Program-made: the position numbers and the translations under genes
Source: Chelativorans sp. AA-79
GTDB lineage: Bacteria > Pseudomonadota > Alphaproteobacteria > Rhizobiales > Rhizobiaceae
Assembly: GCF_029457495.1 (NCBI RefSeq)
Contig: NZ_CP120361.1
Coordinates: forward strand, 3,984,001-4,048,000
DNA: 64,000 nt
Direction: 5' to 3'
Notes under the pieces: model-generated
Told to the model about the DNA's origin: nothing
Databases searched by the model: none
Seen by the model: only the letters and a program-made list of their open reading frames with translations
In this document: positions 36,320 to 45,259 of the stretch, in pieces
How the letters are laid out: every line of letters begins with the position of its first letter
How positions within the stretch are numbered: position 1 is the first letter of the stretch

Positions 36320-36355
36320 ATAACATTTCCGAATATTCGCGGCGTCCATTGTTAT
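36320..36355. promoter_or_regulatory. Candidate LysR operator between divergent genes
   Basis: Inverted arms ATAAC (36320-36324) and GTTAT (36351-36355) enclose the perfect palindrome CGAATATTCG (36330-36339). It lies in the 99-bp divergent promoter region, where LysR proteins usually bind. Confidence 0.45.
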
Positions 36356-36418
36356 TTGAACTATGGCTACCTGTGCAAGACAAGTCTCCATGGCGTGGGC
36401 GCTGTTGTAGGGATGGTG

Positions 36419-36724
36419 ATGCTGCGACGTCTGGACGAAGCGGGAGAAGCGATCGGCTTCTTCTTCGAGGGGCGGGAGATCAAGGCAAGGCGGGGCGACA
36501 GCGTGGCATCTGCCCTGCTGCTGGCGGGCATCAAGGAGTTTCGCACGACGGCCGTCTCCGACGCCAAGCGCGGTCCTTACTGCATGATGGGGATCTGCTT
36601 CGAATGTTTGGTGGAGATCGACGGCGTGCCCAATCGCCAGGCCTGCATGACGCTGGTTGAGCCGGACATGCGGGTGCGGCGCCAACATGCTGCTGCGGAA
36701 CTGGCATTCCATGAAACGCCATGA
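36419..36724 (+). CDS. 2Fe-2S ferredoxin-like subunit of amine/imino-acid dehydrogenase (HcnA/LhpF type)
   Basis: 101 residues. ATG 36419 is preferred over 36413 because AGGG then sits about 6 bases upstream. The C-terminal half holds the plant-ferredoxin-like cluster motif C-x4-C-x2-C (YCMMGICFECLVEIDG) with the fourth Cys in RQACMTLV. In HcnABC, opine dehydrogenase and D-hydroxyproline dehydrogenase (LhpBEF) this small subunit passes electrons from the FAD subunits. It overlaps the next gene by 14 bp. The complex probably oxidises a secondary amine or imino acid, feeding the respiratory chain. Confidence 0.9.
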   Translation: MLRRLDEAGEAIGFFFEGREIKARRGDSVASALLLAGIKEFRTTAVSDAKRGPYCMMGICFECLVEIDGVPNRQACMTLVEPDMRVRRQHAAAELAFHETP

Positions 36725-38078
36725 CGTAGCGATCATCGGTGCCGGACCCGCGGGAATGGCTGCCGCCGTGGAGGCATGCGCGCAGGATCTGAGCGTGGTC
36801 GTGCTCGATGAGCAGCCTGCACCCGGCGGCCAGATCTATCGAGCCATCGAGACCGCAAGCACCGCACGCCGCGCCATGCTGGGCGCCGATTACGACGCGG
36901 GTGCTGCGCTGGCCGCCGCGTTCCGCGCCTCTGGCGCCGATTATAGGCCGGGAGCGATGGTCTGGAACATCGAGCCGGGTTTCAGGCTGGACGTATCGAT
37001 CGCCGGCGGCTCCCTCCTGCTCCACGCCGACGCGGTGATCGTGGCGACAGGCGCGATCGAACGTCCCGTTCCCCTGCCCGGCTGGACACTGCCCGGCGTG
37101 ATGACCGCAGGCGCGCTGCAAATCCTTCTTAAATCGCATGGCGGCGTGGCGGATGACGTGGTTCTGGTGGGCGCTGGTCCCCTGCTCTACCTTCTCGCTT
37201 CACAAATGCTGGCGGCGGGCGCTCCACCGCGCGCGATCGTTGAAACCGTTCCACGTGCCCGTCATCTGCTGGCACTGAGGCACCTGCCCCAGGCGTTGCG
37301 CGGCTGGCCTTATCTGCGCAAGGGCCTCGCCATGATGCATGCGTTGCGCAAGGCGCGCGTGCCGATCCATCGCAATGCCCGGAACATCCGGATCGAAGGC
37401 TCGGAAGCGGCAGAAGCCGTGAGCTTCTCGTCGGGCAGGCAAACCCGCCGCATTCCGGCGGGGATGGTGGCACTCCATCAAGGTGTCGTACCCAACCAGC
37501 AGGTCACGCGCATGCTCCGTTGCGCGCATCGCTGGCACGACACGCAGCACTGCTTCGTGCCCGTGGTCGACACTTGTTTCGAGACGACGGAGCCGGGCAT
37601 CTTCGCGGCGGGCGATGGCGCCGGCATCGGCGGCGCGGTGTCAGCCGCCCTTCGAGGACGCCTCGCCGCCTTACGCGTGGCCGAGAAGGCCGGCCGCACC
37701 GTTCCTACCGGAGCCGTAGGGGCGCTCCGCAGAACACTGGCCCGAGATGCCGCTACACGCCCTTTTCTGGAAACGCTCTACGCGCCGGCTGAGGAAATCC
37801 TTGCTCCGTCGGACGAAACACTGGTCTGTCGTTGCGAAGAGGTGACTGCCGGACAAATCCGGACTGCGGTGGCGGACGGAGCCCCCGGTCCCAACCAGGT
37901 GAAATCCTTTCTGCGCTGCGGCATGGGGCCGTGCCAGGGGCGCGTGTGCGGCCTGGCCGTGACGGAACTTGTCGCGGCCGGGCGCGGCATGAGCCCGGCG
38001 GATGCCGGATATTTCCGCATTCGGCCGCCACTCAAGCCCCTGTCGCTGGCAGAACTCGCCGCCATCGAGACGGAATGA
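36711..38078 (+). CDS. FAD/NAD(P)-binding oxidoreductase, alpha subunit (HcnB/OoxA/LhpE type) with BFD-like domain
   Basis: 455 residues, ATG 36711. The N-terminal Rossmann motif is DVAIIGAGPAGMAAAVEA, then DEQPAPGGQIYR, typical of this subunit family. A second dinucleotide motif VVLVGAGPLLYLLASQML lies at about residue 150, and GIFAAGDGAGIGGA near 300. The C-terminal BFD-like 2Fe-2S domain (about 375-440) has VCRCEEVTAGQI and the pair CGMGPCQGRVCG. The heterotrimer made with the small ferredoxin subunit and the following FAD subunit would dehydrogenate an amine, opine or imino acid. The stop overlaps the next start (ATGA). Confidence 0.92.
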   Translation: MKRHDVAIIGAGPAGMAAAVEACAQDLSVVVLDEQPAPGGQIYRAIETASTARRAMLGADYDAGAALAAAFRASGADYRPGAMVWNIEPGFRLDVSIAGGSLLLHADAVIVATGAIERPVPLPGWTLPGVMTAGALQILLKSHGGVADDVVLVGAGPLLYLLASQMLAAGAPPRAIVETVPRARHLLALRHLPQALRGWPYLRKGLAMMHALRKARVPIHRNARNIRIEGSEAAEAVSFSSGRQTRRIPAGMVALHQGVVPNQQVTRMLRCAHRWHDTQHCFVPVVDTCFETTEPGIFAAGDGAGIGGAVSAALRGRLAALRVAEKAGRTVPTGAVGALRRTLARDAATRPFLETLYAPAEEILAPSDETLVCRCEEVTAGQIRTAVADGAPGPNQVKSFLRCGMGPCQGRVCGLAVTELVAAGRGMSPADAGYFRIRPPLKPLSLAELAAIETE

Positions 38079-39205
38079 GCGCCGCTGTTGCTTCTCGCCA
38101 TAGCGCCGATCTTCTGGTGATTGGCGGCGGGATACACGGTTGCTCGGCGGCTCTCCACGCGGCCTTGCGCGGGATGTCGGTAATCGTTTTGGAAAGAGAC
38201 ACCGTCGCGCGTCACGCTTCGGGCGTCAATGCGGGTGGTGTGCGGCGGCTCGGGCGCGATCATGCGGAGATCGCCCTTGCCGATTATTCGATGCGGATCT
38301 GGCGCTGCATCGATGAGCTGGTGGAAGACGATTGCGGCTTCCAGGTGGTGCCGCAGATCAAAGTGGCCGAGAACGAGGCCGACCTGGAGAAGCTCAAGCT
38401 ACGAATGCTCGGGGTACGAGCGCACGGCTTCGCTCATGAGGTGATGCTGACGGAAGGCGAACTGCGTACATATCTGCCTGCGGCGGCGTCCCATTGCATC
38501 GGTGCCCTCGCCGTGCTCGATGACGGTTTCGCACAGCCCTTCGCAACGACGACGGCGTTCCGCCGCAGGGCGGCCAGCCTCGGCGTGCGCTTCCATGAGC
38601 ATTGTGCGGTAAGGGAGATTCGGCAAACACGCGCAGGATGGAAGGTGATGGCAGGCGGCGAGCGCTTCCTTGCCGACCGTGTCCTCAACTGCGCTGGGGC
38701 GTGGGCGGGCGGGATCGCCGCAATGATGGGTGACCAGGCACCGGTGGAGGCGATCGCCCCGATGATGATTGTCACCGCCCGCATGCCGCACTTCTGCGAT
38801 GCCGTGGTGGGCACCGCAAGCCGGCCTCTCTCCTTCAAGCAGATGCCGAACGGCACGGTGATCATCGGCGGCGCGCGGCTCGGGCGAGCCGATCCCGCAC
38901 GCAACCGGGCTGACCTCACCATGGCCGAGTTGCGCCACAGCGCCGCCACCGCGATCTCGGTCTTCCCCATCATGCGCCACGCGGCCGTGGTGCGCTGCTG
39001 GAGCGGGGTGGAAGGCCGTATGCCCGACGGTATTCCGGTAATCGGGCGCTCGGCCGTAAGCGAGACCGCCTTCCATGCCTTCGGATTTTCCGCGCATGGT
39101 TTCCAGCTCGGACCGGGCGTCGGCGCGCTGATGGCGCAGTTGATCGCCACCGAGGAATGCGCGCTGCCGCTCGATGCCTTTCGTATCGACCGCTTCGCGC
39201 ACTGA
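38075..39205 (+). CDS. FAD-dependent amine dehydrogenase, beta subunit (HcnC/OoxB/LhpB type)
   Basis: 376 residues starting in the ATGA overlap with the alpha subunit. DAO fold: ADLLVIGGGIHGCSAALHAALRG, then LERDTVARHASGVNAGGVRRLG, a covalent-free FAD region. A C-terminal FAD motif covers WSGVEGRMPDGIPVIG and FGFSAHGFQLGPGVG. It is the substrate-oxidising subunit: amine to imine, with reduction of FAD. Close relatives act on sarcosine-like, opine-like or D-hydroxyproline substrates; which one applies here cannot be read from sequence. A RidA gene follows 27 bp later, fitting imine release as the product. Confidence 0.9.
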   Translation: MSAAVASRHSADLLVIGGGIHGCSAALHAALRGMSVIVLERDTVARHASGVNAGGVRRLGRDHAEIALADYSMRIWRCIDELVEDDCGFQVVPQIKVAENEADLEKLKLRMLGVRAHGFAHEVMLTEGELRTYLPAAASHCIGALAVLDDGFAQPFATTTAFRRRAASLGVRFHEHCAVREIRQTRAGWKVMAGGERFLADRVLNCAGAWAGGIAAMMGDQAPVEAIAPMMIVTARMPHFCDAVVGTASRPLSFKQMPNGTVIIGGARLGRADPARNRADLTMAELRHSAATAISVFPIMRHAAVVRCWSGVEGRMPDGIPVIGRSAVSETAFHAFGFSAHGFQLGPGVGALMAQLIATEECALPLDAFRIDRFAH

Positions 39206-39232
39206 CTTATCAACCCAGAGAAGGAGACAGGC

Positions 39233-39574
39233 GTGATCCAACGTCACATACGCAGCAAGATCAACCACCGCGTGGTGGAGCATAGCGGTGTGCTTTATCT
39301 CGGCGGCGTCGTTGCGGACGACAAGACGCTCGACATGAAGGGCCAGACCCAACAGGTCTGTTCGAAAATCGAGGCGCTGCTGACGCAGTTCGGCTCCTCG
39401 AAGAGAAAGATCCTGACCGCGACCATTTTCCTTTCCGATTTTTCGGGCAAGGACGCCATGAACGAGGCCTGGCTGGAGTGGCTTGCGCCGGATGACCTCC
39501 CCACGCGGACGACCGTCGGCGTCCAGCTCGTGAAGGGCACGCTGGTGGAGATCGTGGTCTCAGCGGCGAAATAA
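39233..39574 (+). CDS. RidA-family imine deaminase
   Basis: 113 residues, GTG 39233 with AAGGAGA 7 bases upstream. The RidA (YjgF/UK114) trimeric fold is seen from SGVLYLGGVVADD through V..KIEALLTQFGSSKRKILTATIFLSD to TRTTVGVQLVKGTLVEIVVSA. The usual C-terminal catalytic Arg is placed in the P-T-R-T-T-V motif. RidA hydrolyses reactive enamine/imine products to keto acids plus ammonia. Its place directly after the three-subunit FAD dehydrogenase supports disposal of that enzyme's imine. A strong hairpin 20 bp downstream ends the transcript. Confidence 0.93.
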   Translation: MIQRHIRSKINHRVVEHSGVLYLGGVVADDKTLDMKGQTQQVCSKIEALLTQFGSSKRKILTATIFLSDFSGKDAMNEAWLEWLAPDDLPTRTTVGVQLVKGTLVEIVVSAAK

Positions 39575-39593
39575 GCAGCCACGAAGATCAAAA

Positions 39594-39622
39594 AAGGCCC
39601 GGCGGACGCTTCGCCGGGCCTT
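39594..39622. terminator. Bidirectional hairpin terminator between ridA and hyuB
   Basis: Perfect 11-bp stem AAGGCCCGGCG / CGCCGGGCCTT with a 7-base loop, between convergent genes. Read leftward, the stem is followed by a T-run (complement of AAAAAA just 5' of the stem), a classical intrinsic terminator for hyuB. Read rightward, the tail TTGCTCTTTG is weaker. Confidence 0.85.
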
Positions 39623-39632
39623 GCTCTTTGCA

Positions 39633-41357
39633 TCACTGCTTGGCCAGCGCTTCCGCCACCTTGTCCGGCCCGTAAGCCGTCTCGGCTTGTTCGCGGGTCA
39701 GGCGGCCATCACGAAGGTCGCGCGCCAGCGCTTCGGGTTTGCGCGCCTGCGGCGGCCCGAAACCGCCACCGCCCGGAGTTTCCAGACGCACCGTATCTCC
39801 AGGGGCGAGCGTCAGCCGCGCGGTCATCGGGCTCAATTCGGTCTCACCCGGCCGGCCGGCGTCAAGAACCAGCCGGGCGGGACGGCCGGGATTACCGCCC
39901 ATGACCCCTGGCGCTCCCTCGCGGTGGCCGTCGGAGCGTGCAGTGAAAATCACATTGCCGTTGGGGGCGGAAATCTGCCGGGCGATGCCCATGCCGCCGC
40001 GATGCTGCCCGGTGCCCGCCGAGCCGTTCACCAGCGCGTATTCGTCGACGATCAGGTCGTATTCGACCTCGAGCGGCTCGATGGGGAGGTTCGAGCTGTT
40101 GGTGACATGCACATGAACGCCATCCATGCCATCGCCACCGAAGCGCGCTCCCGCGCCACCGCCAATCGATTCGAGGTAGACATAACCGTCGTCCCGGCCG
40201 CGGCGCTTTCCGGCAAAGACCATGACAGGGACGATATCCTGTCCCGCCGCCTGCGCCTTTTCCGGCGGCAGAAGCTGGGCAAAGGCGCCGATCAGCGCCC
40301 GCACCACCTTGTTGCAGGTGATCGAACGCGCGCCCACGGCAGCCGGCGGCTGCGGGTTGAGAAGCGATCCCCTGGGCGCGGAAATCTCTATTCCTTCGAA
40401 CATGCCGCTATTCGGCAGAAGATAAGGATCGAGCAGCGTCTTCACCACGTAATAGACGGAGGCGTTGAGAGCACTTTCCACCACATTCAGCCCACCCTTG
40501 GCTTGCCGCCCCGTGCCGGTGAAATCGACGCTCAGCCGATCACCCTTTACCGTGACATTGGCCTGGATGGGAACGGGCGTTTCATCGATGCCGTCTCCCT
40601 CGATCATCGCATGGAAGGAAGCCGTGCCATCCTTCATTTCGGCGATGCGGTTGCGCAGGCGCGCCGCGGTATAGGCGAAGAGGTCATCGATGGCGCGGGC
40701 CACGTCGTCGGCACCGAGCGTGCGGGTCAATTCCAGGAGCAGGCGCGCGCCGCGCTCGTTGGCCGAGGCCTGCACCTTTATATCGAGCCAGCGCTCCTCG
40801 CTGGAGCGCGAGTTGAGCGCGATCATGGAGAGCAGATCCTCGTCCAGCACTCCGGCACGGAAAAGCTTCATGACCGGCAGGCGCAGCCCCTCCTCGAAGA
40901 TCGATGTGGCACCGCCATGGATGGAGCCCGGTACTGTGCCGCCGACATCGGAGTGATGGCCGATATTGGCGGTAATGTAGGCGGGCTTGTCCTCGATGAA
41001 GACAGGGGTAACGACGGAGATGTCCGGCGTGTGCGTGCCGCCGGCCACGTAGGGATCGTTGCAAATGAAAACATCGCCCTTCTGCATCCTCTCCGGCGGA
41101 TAGCGGTCGAGGACGGCCTTGACCGATCCCATCAGTGAGCCGAGATGAAGCGGGATATGGCTCGCCTGTGCGATCAGCCGGCCGTCGATCGAGAACAGCG
41201 CCACCGAGCAGTCCTTGCGTTCCTTGATGTTGGAAGAGAAGGAAGCCCGGATCATGGCATTGCCGATCTCATCGGCAATGGCGAGAAGGCGATTGGTGAA
41301 GACCTCCATGGCGATGGGATCGGCCAAGTGGAAATCGGCCTGTTTGCTGGCATTCAT
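39633..41357 (-). CDS. hyuB: Hydantoinase B / oxoprolinase B subunit
   Basis: 574 residues from ATG 41357, in a 4-bp ATGA overlap with hyuA; the frame is open upstream within hyuA and that part is ignored. Hydantoinase_B family: DPIAMEVFTNRLLAIADEIGNAMIRASFSSNIKERKDCS near the start, then CNDPYVAGGTHTPDISVVTPVF, HHSDVGGTVPGSIHGGATSIFEEGLRLP, and TPGGGGFGPP near the C-terminus. With HyuA it forms an ATP-dependent enzyme opening a cyclic amide (5-oxoproline, hydantoin or N-methylhydantoin). No N-carbamoyl hydrolase gene lies nearby, which would normally follow hydantoin opening. Confidence 0.92.
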   Translation of the reverse strand: MNASKQADFHLADPIAMEVFTNRLLAIADEIGNAMIRASFSSNIKERKDCSVALFSIDGRLIAQASHIPLHLGSLMGSVKAVLDRYPPERMQKGDVFICNDPYVAGGTHTPDISVVTPVFIEDKPAYITANIGHHSDVGGTVPGSIHGGATSIFEEGLRLPVMKLFRAGVLDEDLLSMIALNSRSSEERWLDIKVQASANERGARLLLELTRTLGADDVARAIDDLFAYTAARLRNRIAEMKDGTASFHAMIEGDGIDETPVPIQANVTVKGDRLSVDFTGTGRQAKGGLNVVESALNASVYYVVKTLLDPYLLPNSGMFEGIEISAPRGSLLNPQPPAAVGARSITCNKVVRALIGAFAQLLPPEKAQAAGQDIVPVMVFAGKRRGRDDGYVYLESIGGGAGARFGGDGMDGVHVHVTNSSNLPIEPLEVEYDLIVDEYALVNGSAGTGQHRGGMGIARQISAPNGNVIFTARSDGHREGAPGVMGGNPGRPARLVLDAGRPGETELSPMTARLTLAPGDTVRLETPGGGGFGPPQARKPEALARDLRDGRLTREQAETAYGPDKVAEALAKQ

Positions 41358-43390
41358 TGCGCGGATACCTCGATGATCATGGTTCCCGTATCGTCGACGC
41401 GCACGGTCTGGCCGGGCTCGACGATGGTGGTGGACGACATTTCCTGGATGATCGCGGGGCCGGGTATCGCCTGGTCCACAGGCAGGCGGGCGCGATCGTA
41501 GATCGCGGCCTCCCGCCACCCTCCCTCGAAATAGACGGAGCGACGGCCGACCGTGGGGTCGCCGGCCTCGGGCTGGTGCAGGCTCTCCGGCCGGCTGGCT
41601 GCAGTTCCCTTTACGGACAGGCGCAGATTTACGATCTCCACGGCCCGGCCCTCTATATCGTAGCCATATTCCTGGCGATGGGCGGAACGGAAACCTTCAA
41701 GGAAAGCGGCAAAACCAGTGGCGGTCCCGTGCGGCAGATCCACCTGCACCTCATGGTTCTGCCCGTCGTAGCGGGCATCAGCCACGTAGCTCATGGATCG
41801 GCGGTCCGGCGCGATGCCTTCGCCTTCCAGCCACGCACTCCCCTCGATGGTCATGGCATCGAAGGCGGAGCGGACCGATGCCCAGCTCTCCTGCGAGGCC
41901 TCCACGACGCCGGTGCGCACGAAATCGAAACCTACATCGGAAAGGAGAATGCCGCGGGCGCACATGGTGCCCGGCTGCAAGGGCACGATCACGGTTTTCA
42001 TTCCCGTCTCGCGCGCCACGGCAGCGGCGTGGAGCGGCCCCGCGCCGCCATAGGCAAAGAGCGCGAACTCCGACAGCCGGTGCCCTTTTTCGGTGGAGAC
42101 GGCACGGATCGCGCGGCCCATATTGGCAACGGCGATGCGCAGGATGCCGAGCGCCGCCTCTTCGGTTGTCAGGCCGAGCGGTTTTGCGATCCGCTCCGCG
42201 ATCGCTCTGCGCGCCGCCTCGGCATCCACCGTCATCCGCCCGCTGAGCAAAGTGTCGGAGGAGAGCCGGCCGAGCACCAGGTTTGCGTCCGTCACCGTCG
42301 GCTCGACGCCGCCCCTGCCATAGGCCACGGGACCGGGATGAGCGCCGGCGCTGCGCGGACCGACCTTGAGCGCCCCGGCATCGTCGATCGCGGCGATGGA
42401 CCCGCCGCCGGCGCCGATCACATGGATGTCCAGCATCGGTGTGCGGACGGGATAGCCGGCAACCAGGCGGTTCGTCGTGAACGCAGGCCGGCCGCCCAGC
42501 GCCAGCGAAACGTCAGTAGAAGTGCCGCCCACATCATAGGTGATGATTTCTGAAAAGCCCGAGCGCGCGGCCACCTGCACTGCCCCCACCACCCCGGCCG
42601 CCGGGCCGGAAAGGCAGGTGCGAACGGGAAAAGCACGAACGGTCTCCACCGACATCAGCCCGCCATTGGAATGGATCGTGCGAGGGGCGGCGTGGAGGCC
42701 CAGCGTCTCGAGCCGATTGACAAATTTCGCCAGATAACGGTCCATCCGGGGGCCGACATAGGCGTTTATGACGGTCGTCGAGAAGCGCTCGAACTCGCGA
42801 TATTCCGGCAGCACCTCCGAGGAGAGGCTGATATAGGCCTCCGGCATCATCGCGCGGACGATCTCCGCTGCGCGCCGCTCGTGGACGGGATCGCGATAGG
42901 CGTGAAGAAAGCAGATGGCCACGGCTTGAATCCCGGCAGCCTTCATCTTGTGAGCGGCGGCATGGACCTCCTCCTCATTCAGGGGATGCAGCACCCGGCC
43001 GCCTGCATCCAGGCGTTCCGTCACTTCAAGCGACATCCAGCGCTCGACCAACGGCTCCGGCTTGGTGACGCTGTAATCGTAAAGATGCGGCCGGGTCTGC
43101 CGCCCGATTTCGAGTACGTCGCGGCAGCCCCTGGTGGTGATCAGCCCGGTCGGGACGCCACGTCGCTCGATCACCATGTTCGTGGCGACCGTCGTGCCGT
43201 GGCCGACGAACTCGAATGCGCCGGGCGCAAAGCCGAGCTGATGGACGAAATGGGCAAGTCCCGTCTCGATCGCTTCCGAGGGGTCGTGCGGCGTCGATGC
43301 GGTCTTGAAGTGCGTGGTCGTGCCGGTCTCCATCTCCATCGCGGTGAAGTCCGTGAAAGTGCCGCCGACATCGAAACCGATACGGTACAT
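41354..43390 (-). CDS. hyuA: Hydantoinase A / oxoprolinase A subunit (ATP-binding)
   Basis: 678 residues, ATG 43390. The N-terminal Hydant_A_N domain has MYRIGFDVGGTFTDFTAME, then GHGTTVATNMVIERRG and GLITTRGCRDVLEIGRQ. The Hydantoinase_A core has VRTCLSGPAAGVVGA, ITYDVGGTSTDVSLALGG, IGAGGGSIAAID (phosphate-binding loops of the actin-like ATPase fold) and FAYGGAGPLHA. The C-terminal domain ends IIQEMSSTTIVEPGQTVRVD. It supplies ATP phosphorylation of the lactam for the HyuAB reaction. It lies downstream of the TRAP genes on the same strand, 28 bp after dctM, so uptake and ring opening are probably one transcript. Confidence 0.93.
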   Translation of the reverse strand: MYRIGFDVGGTFTDFTAMEMETGTTTHFKTASTPHDPSEAIETGLAHFVHQLGFAPGAFEFVGHGTTVATNMVIERRGVPTGLITTRGCRDVLEIGRQTRPHLYDYSVTKPEPLVERWMSLEVTERLDAGGRVLHPLNEEEVHAAAHKMKAAGIQAVAICFLHAYRDPVHERRAAEIVRAMMPEAYISLSSEVLPEYREFERFSTTVINAYVGPRMDRYLAKFVNRLETLGLHAAPRTIHSNGGLMSVETVRAFPVRTCLSGPAAGVVGAVQVAARSGFSEIITYDVGGTSTDVSLALGGRPAFTTNRLVAGYPVRTPMLDIHVIGAGGGSIAAIDDAGALKVGPRSAGAHPGPVAYGRGGVEPTVTDANLVLGRLSSDTLLSGRMTVDAEAARRAIAERIAKPLGLTTEEAALGILRIAVANMGRAIRAVSTEKGHRLSEFALFAYGGAGPLHAAAVARETGMKTVIVPLQPGTMCARGILLSDVGFDFVRTGVVEASQESWASVRSAFDAMTIEGSAWLEGEGIAPDRRSMSYVADARYDGQNHEVQVDLPHGTATGFAAFLEGFRSAHRQEYGYDIEGRAVEIVNLRLSVKGTAASRPESLHQPEAGDPTVGRRSVYFEGGWREAAIYDRARLPVDQAIPGPAIIQEMSSTTIVEPGQTVRVDDTGTMIIEVSAQ

Positions 43391-43418
43391 GGTTGCGTCT
43401 CCTGGATGATGAGTAGAC

Positions 43419-44708
43419 CTACCGGACCGAAGGCATCAGCAGGTCGGGAAGGAAGAGCGTGATCTGGGGGAAGAAGCCTATGAGGAGCGCCACAAGGACC
43501 ATCACCGCATAGAAGGGAAGAAGTGAACGGGTGAGCGCGCCCATGCCGACCCTGCCCACCGCCATCACCGTGTAGAGCACGAGGCCCACGGGCGGGGTGA
43601 TCGTGCCGATCATCATCGTCACGACCGTCATCACCCCCAGATGCACGGGGTCGATGCCGAAGGATGCGGCGAGAACCAGGAAAGTCGGCACCAGCAGCAC
43701 AAGGGCCGCCAACACTTCCATGAACATTCCCACGATGAGGAGGGTCACAATCATCACGAGAATGACGGCTTCCTTGCTGACGAACATTCCTTCCATCAGG
43801 CCGACGAGTTGCACGGGCAGGCGCTGGATCGAAATGATCCAGGCGAACACCGCCGAGACGGCGATGATGAACAGGGTTGAAGCCGTGGTCCGCACCGTGG
43901 AGAGAAGCGCATCGAATATCTGCTCACGACGGAATTCGAGTGCCGCAATGCCGATGACGAGGATGTAAATGACGACGACCACGCTCGCTTCGGTGGGCGT
44001 GAAGATGCCGAGCAGGATGCCGCCCAGGAGGATTACGGGCGCCATCAAGGCGGGCAGTGCGCGCCAGAAGGCCCGGCCAACCTCGGCAAAGCTGGCGCGC
44101 GGAAGACGCGGGGCCTCCTCGCGACCGGTCTTCACCAGCACAAAGACAATCACCATCAGGGCGAAGGCCACCAGCAGGCCCGGCACCGCACCGCCCAGGA
44201 ACAATCGGCCAATGCTCTCCTCCGCAAGGAAGCCGTAGACCACCAATGTGATGGAAGGCGGAATGATGGGGCCGATGGTGGCCGAGGCGGCAGTCACGGC
44301 CGCGGAGAAACGGCGACTGTAGCCAGCCTGCTCCATCGCCTTGATCTCGACGGCGCCGAGGCCACCCGCATCGGCCACGGCGCTGCCGGACATCCCGGCG
44401 AACAGGACCGACGCCATGATGTTCACATGGCCGAGCCCCCCGGTGATATGCCGGACCAGCACGCTCGCGAAATCGAAAATGCGCTCCGTCACGCCCATGC
44501 CGTTCATGAGATTGCCGGCCAGGAGGAACATGGGAATCGCAAGCAGCGAGAAGCTTTCGATCCCACCCGAGGCGCGCAGCGTAAGCTGCACCTCCGGCAA
44601 GCCGGACACCAGAATATAGGCAGCCGAGGAGAGAAGCATGGTATAGGCGACCGGCATGCCGAGGACGAGCAGGCCGAAAAACAGACCCATGAAGACGAGA
44701 GGGTTCAT
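43419..44708 (-). CDS. dctM: TRAP transporter large permease (DctM)
   Basis: 429 residues, a full-length DctM-type membrane protein with about 11-12 helices. Signatures: ALLIGFFPQITLFLP at the C-terminus, GMSGSAVADAGGLGAVEIKAM (conserved SAxADxxAxG-like loop), ATIGPIIPPSITLVVYG, GIFTPTEASVVVVIYIL, and PPVGLVLYT. It carries the Na+-coupled substrate path. It follows dctQ by 4 bp and precedes hyuA. The substrate is likely the amide or imino acid handled by hyuAB. Confidence 0.95.
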   Translation of the reverse strand: MNPLVFMGLFFGLLVLGMPVAYTMLLSSAAYILVSGLPEVQLTLRASGGIESFSLLAIPMFLLAGNLMNGMGVTERIFDFASVLVRHITGGLGHVNIMASVLFAGMSGSAVADAGGLGAVEIKAMEQAGYSRRFSAAVTAASATIGPIIPPSITLVVYGFLAEESIGRLFLGGAVPGLLVAFALMVIVFVLVKTGREEAPRLPRASFAEVGRAFWRALPALMAPVILLGGILLGIFTPTEASVVVVIYILVIGIAALEFRREQIFDALLSTVRTTASTLFIIAVSAVFAWIISIQRLPVQLVGLMEGMFVSKEAVILVMIVTLLIVGMFMEVLAALVLLVPTFLVLAASFGIDPVHLGVMTVVTMMIGTITPPVGLVLYTVMAVGRVGMGALTRSLLPFYAVMVLVALLIGFFPQITLFLPDLLMPSVR

Positions 44709-44712
44709 CCGG

Positions 44713-45195
44713 TCATCTCTTCCCGCTGAATTCGCGGAGTATCGCTTCGAGGGCGAACAGGATCGTCAGCGCCGCACCGACGGCAAAAGGCAGCGTCACG
44801 AAGACGAATTTGGAGGTCAGCGTCGAGGCCGGGATCGTACCGAACTGAACCCGAAGCATCAGCGGCCTCACTTGCCAGACCTGCTGGAGGATGAACGCGA
44901 GCACCGCGAGCACCAACAGATGGATGATCAGGCGCACGGCACGCTTCGCCCCGTTCCACGGCAGCATGTCGATCAGCTCGATGGCAATGTGGCCCCTTTC
45001 CCGATAAACGACTGCGGCACCCAGGAAAGTCATCCAGATCAAAGCGCCGGCGGCAACAGCATCCGTCATGTGGACCGGGGCGTTCAGCACATAACGGGAG
45101 ATGATCTGGACGCCGAGTGCGGCGACGATGACCACCGCAAGCGCGCAGCACACCAACAGGATGACACGGCAGAGCCCATCCAGAAATGCGGCCAT
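44713..45195 (-). CDS. dctQ: TRAP transporter small permease (DctQ)
   Basis: 160 residues, four hydrophobic helices (LCRVILLVCCALAVVIVAALGVQII, AVAAGALIWMTFLGAAVVYRERGHIAIELID, LIIHLLVLAVLAFILQQVW, PFAVGAALTILFALEAIL). The conserved G-A-x-x-x-x-R-x-x-x-H-I loop pattern is visible as FLGAAVVYRERGHI. It pairs with DctM. It is located between the binding-protein gene (64 bp upstream) and dctM (4 bp downstream). Confidence 0.93.
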   Translation of the reverse strand: MAAFLDGLCRVILLVCCALAVVIVAALGVQIISRYVLNAPVHMTDAVAAGALIWMTFLGAAVVYRERGHIAIELIDMLPWNGAKRAVRLIIHLLVLAVLAFILQQVWQVRPLMLRVQFGTIPASTLTSKFVFVTLPFAVGAALTILFALEAILREFSGKR

Positions 45196-45259
45196 GGGAT
45201 TTCCCTTTCGAGGCCCGCCTCCGCGACCGGAGGCGGGGTGAACGATGCTGGACCGAGCG

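Noticed and set aside
39621..41138. 505-codon plus-strand frame opposite hyuB
   Set aside because: Antisense shadow of a clearly homologous hyuB gene in GC-rich DNA; His/Arg-rich composition typical of such shadows.
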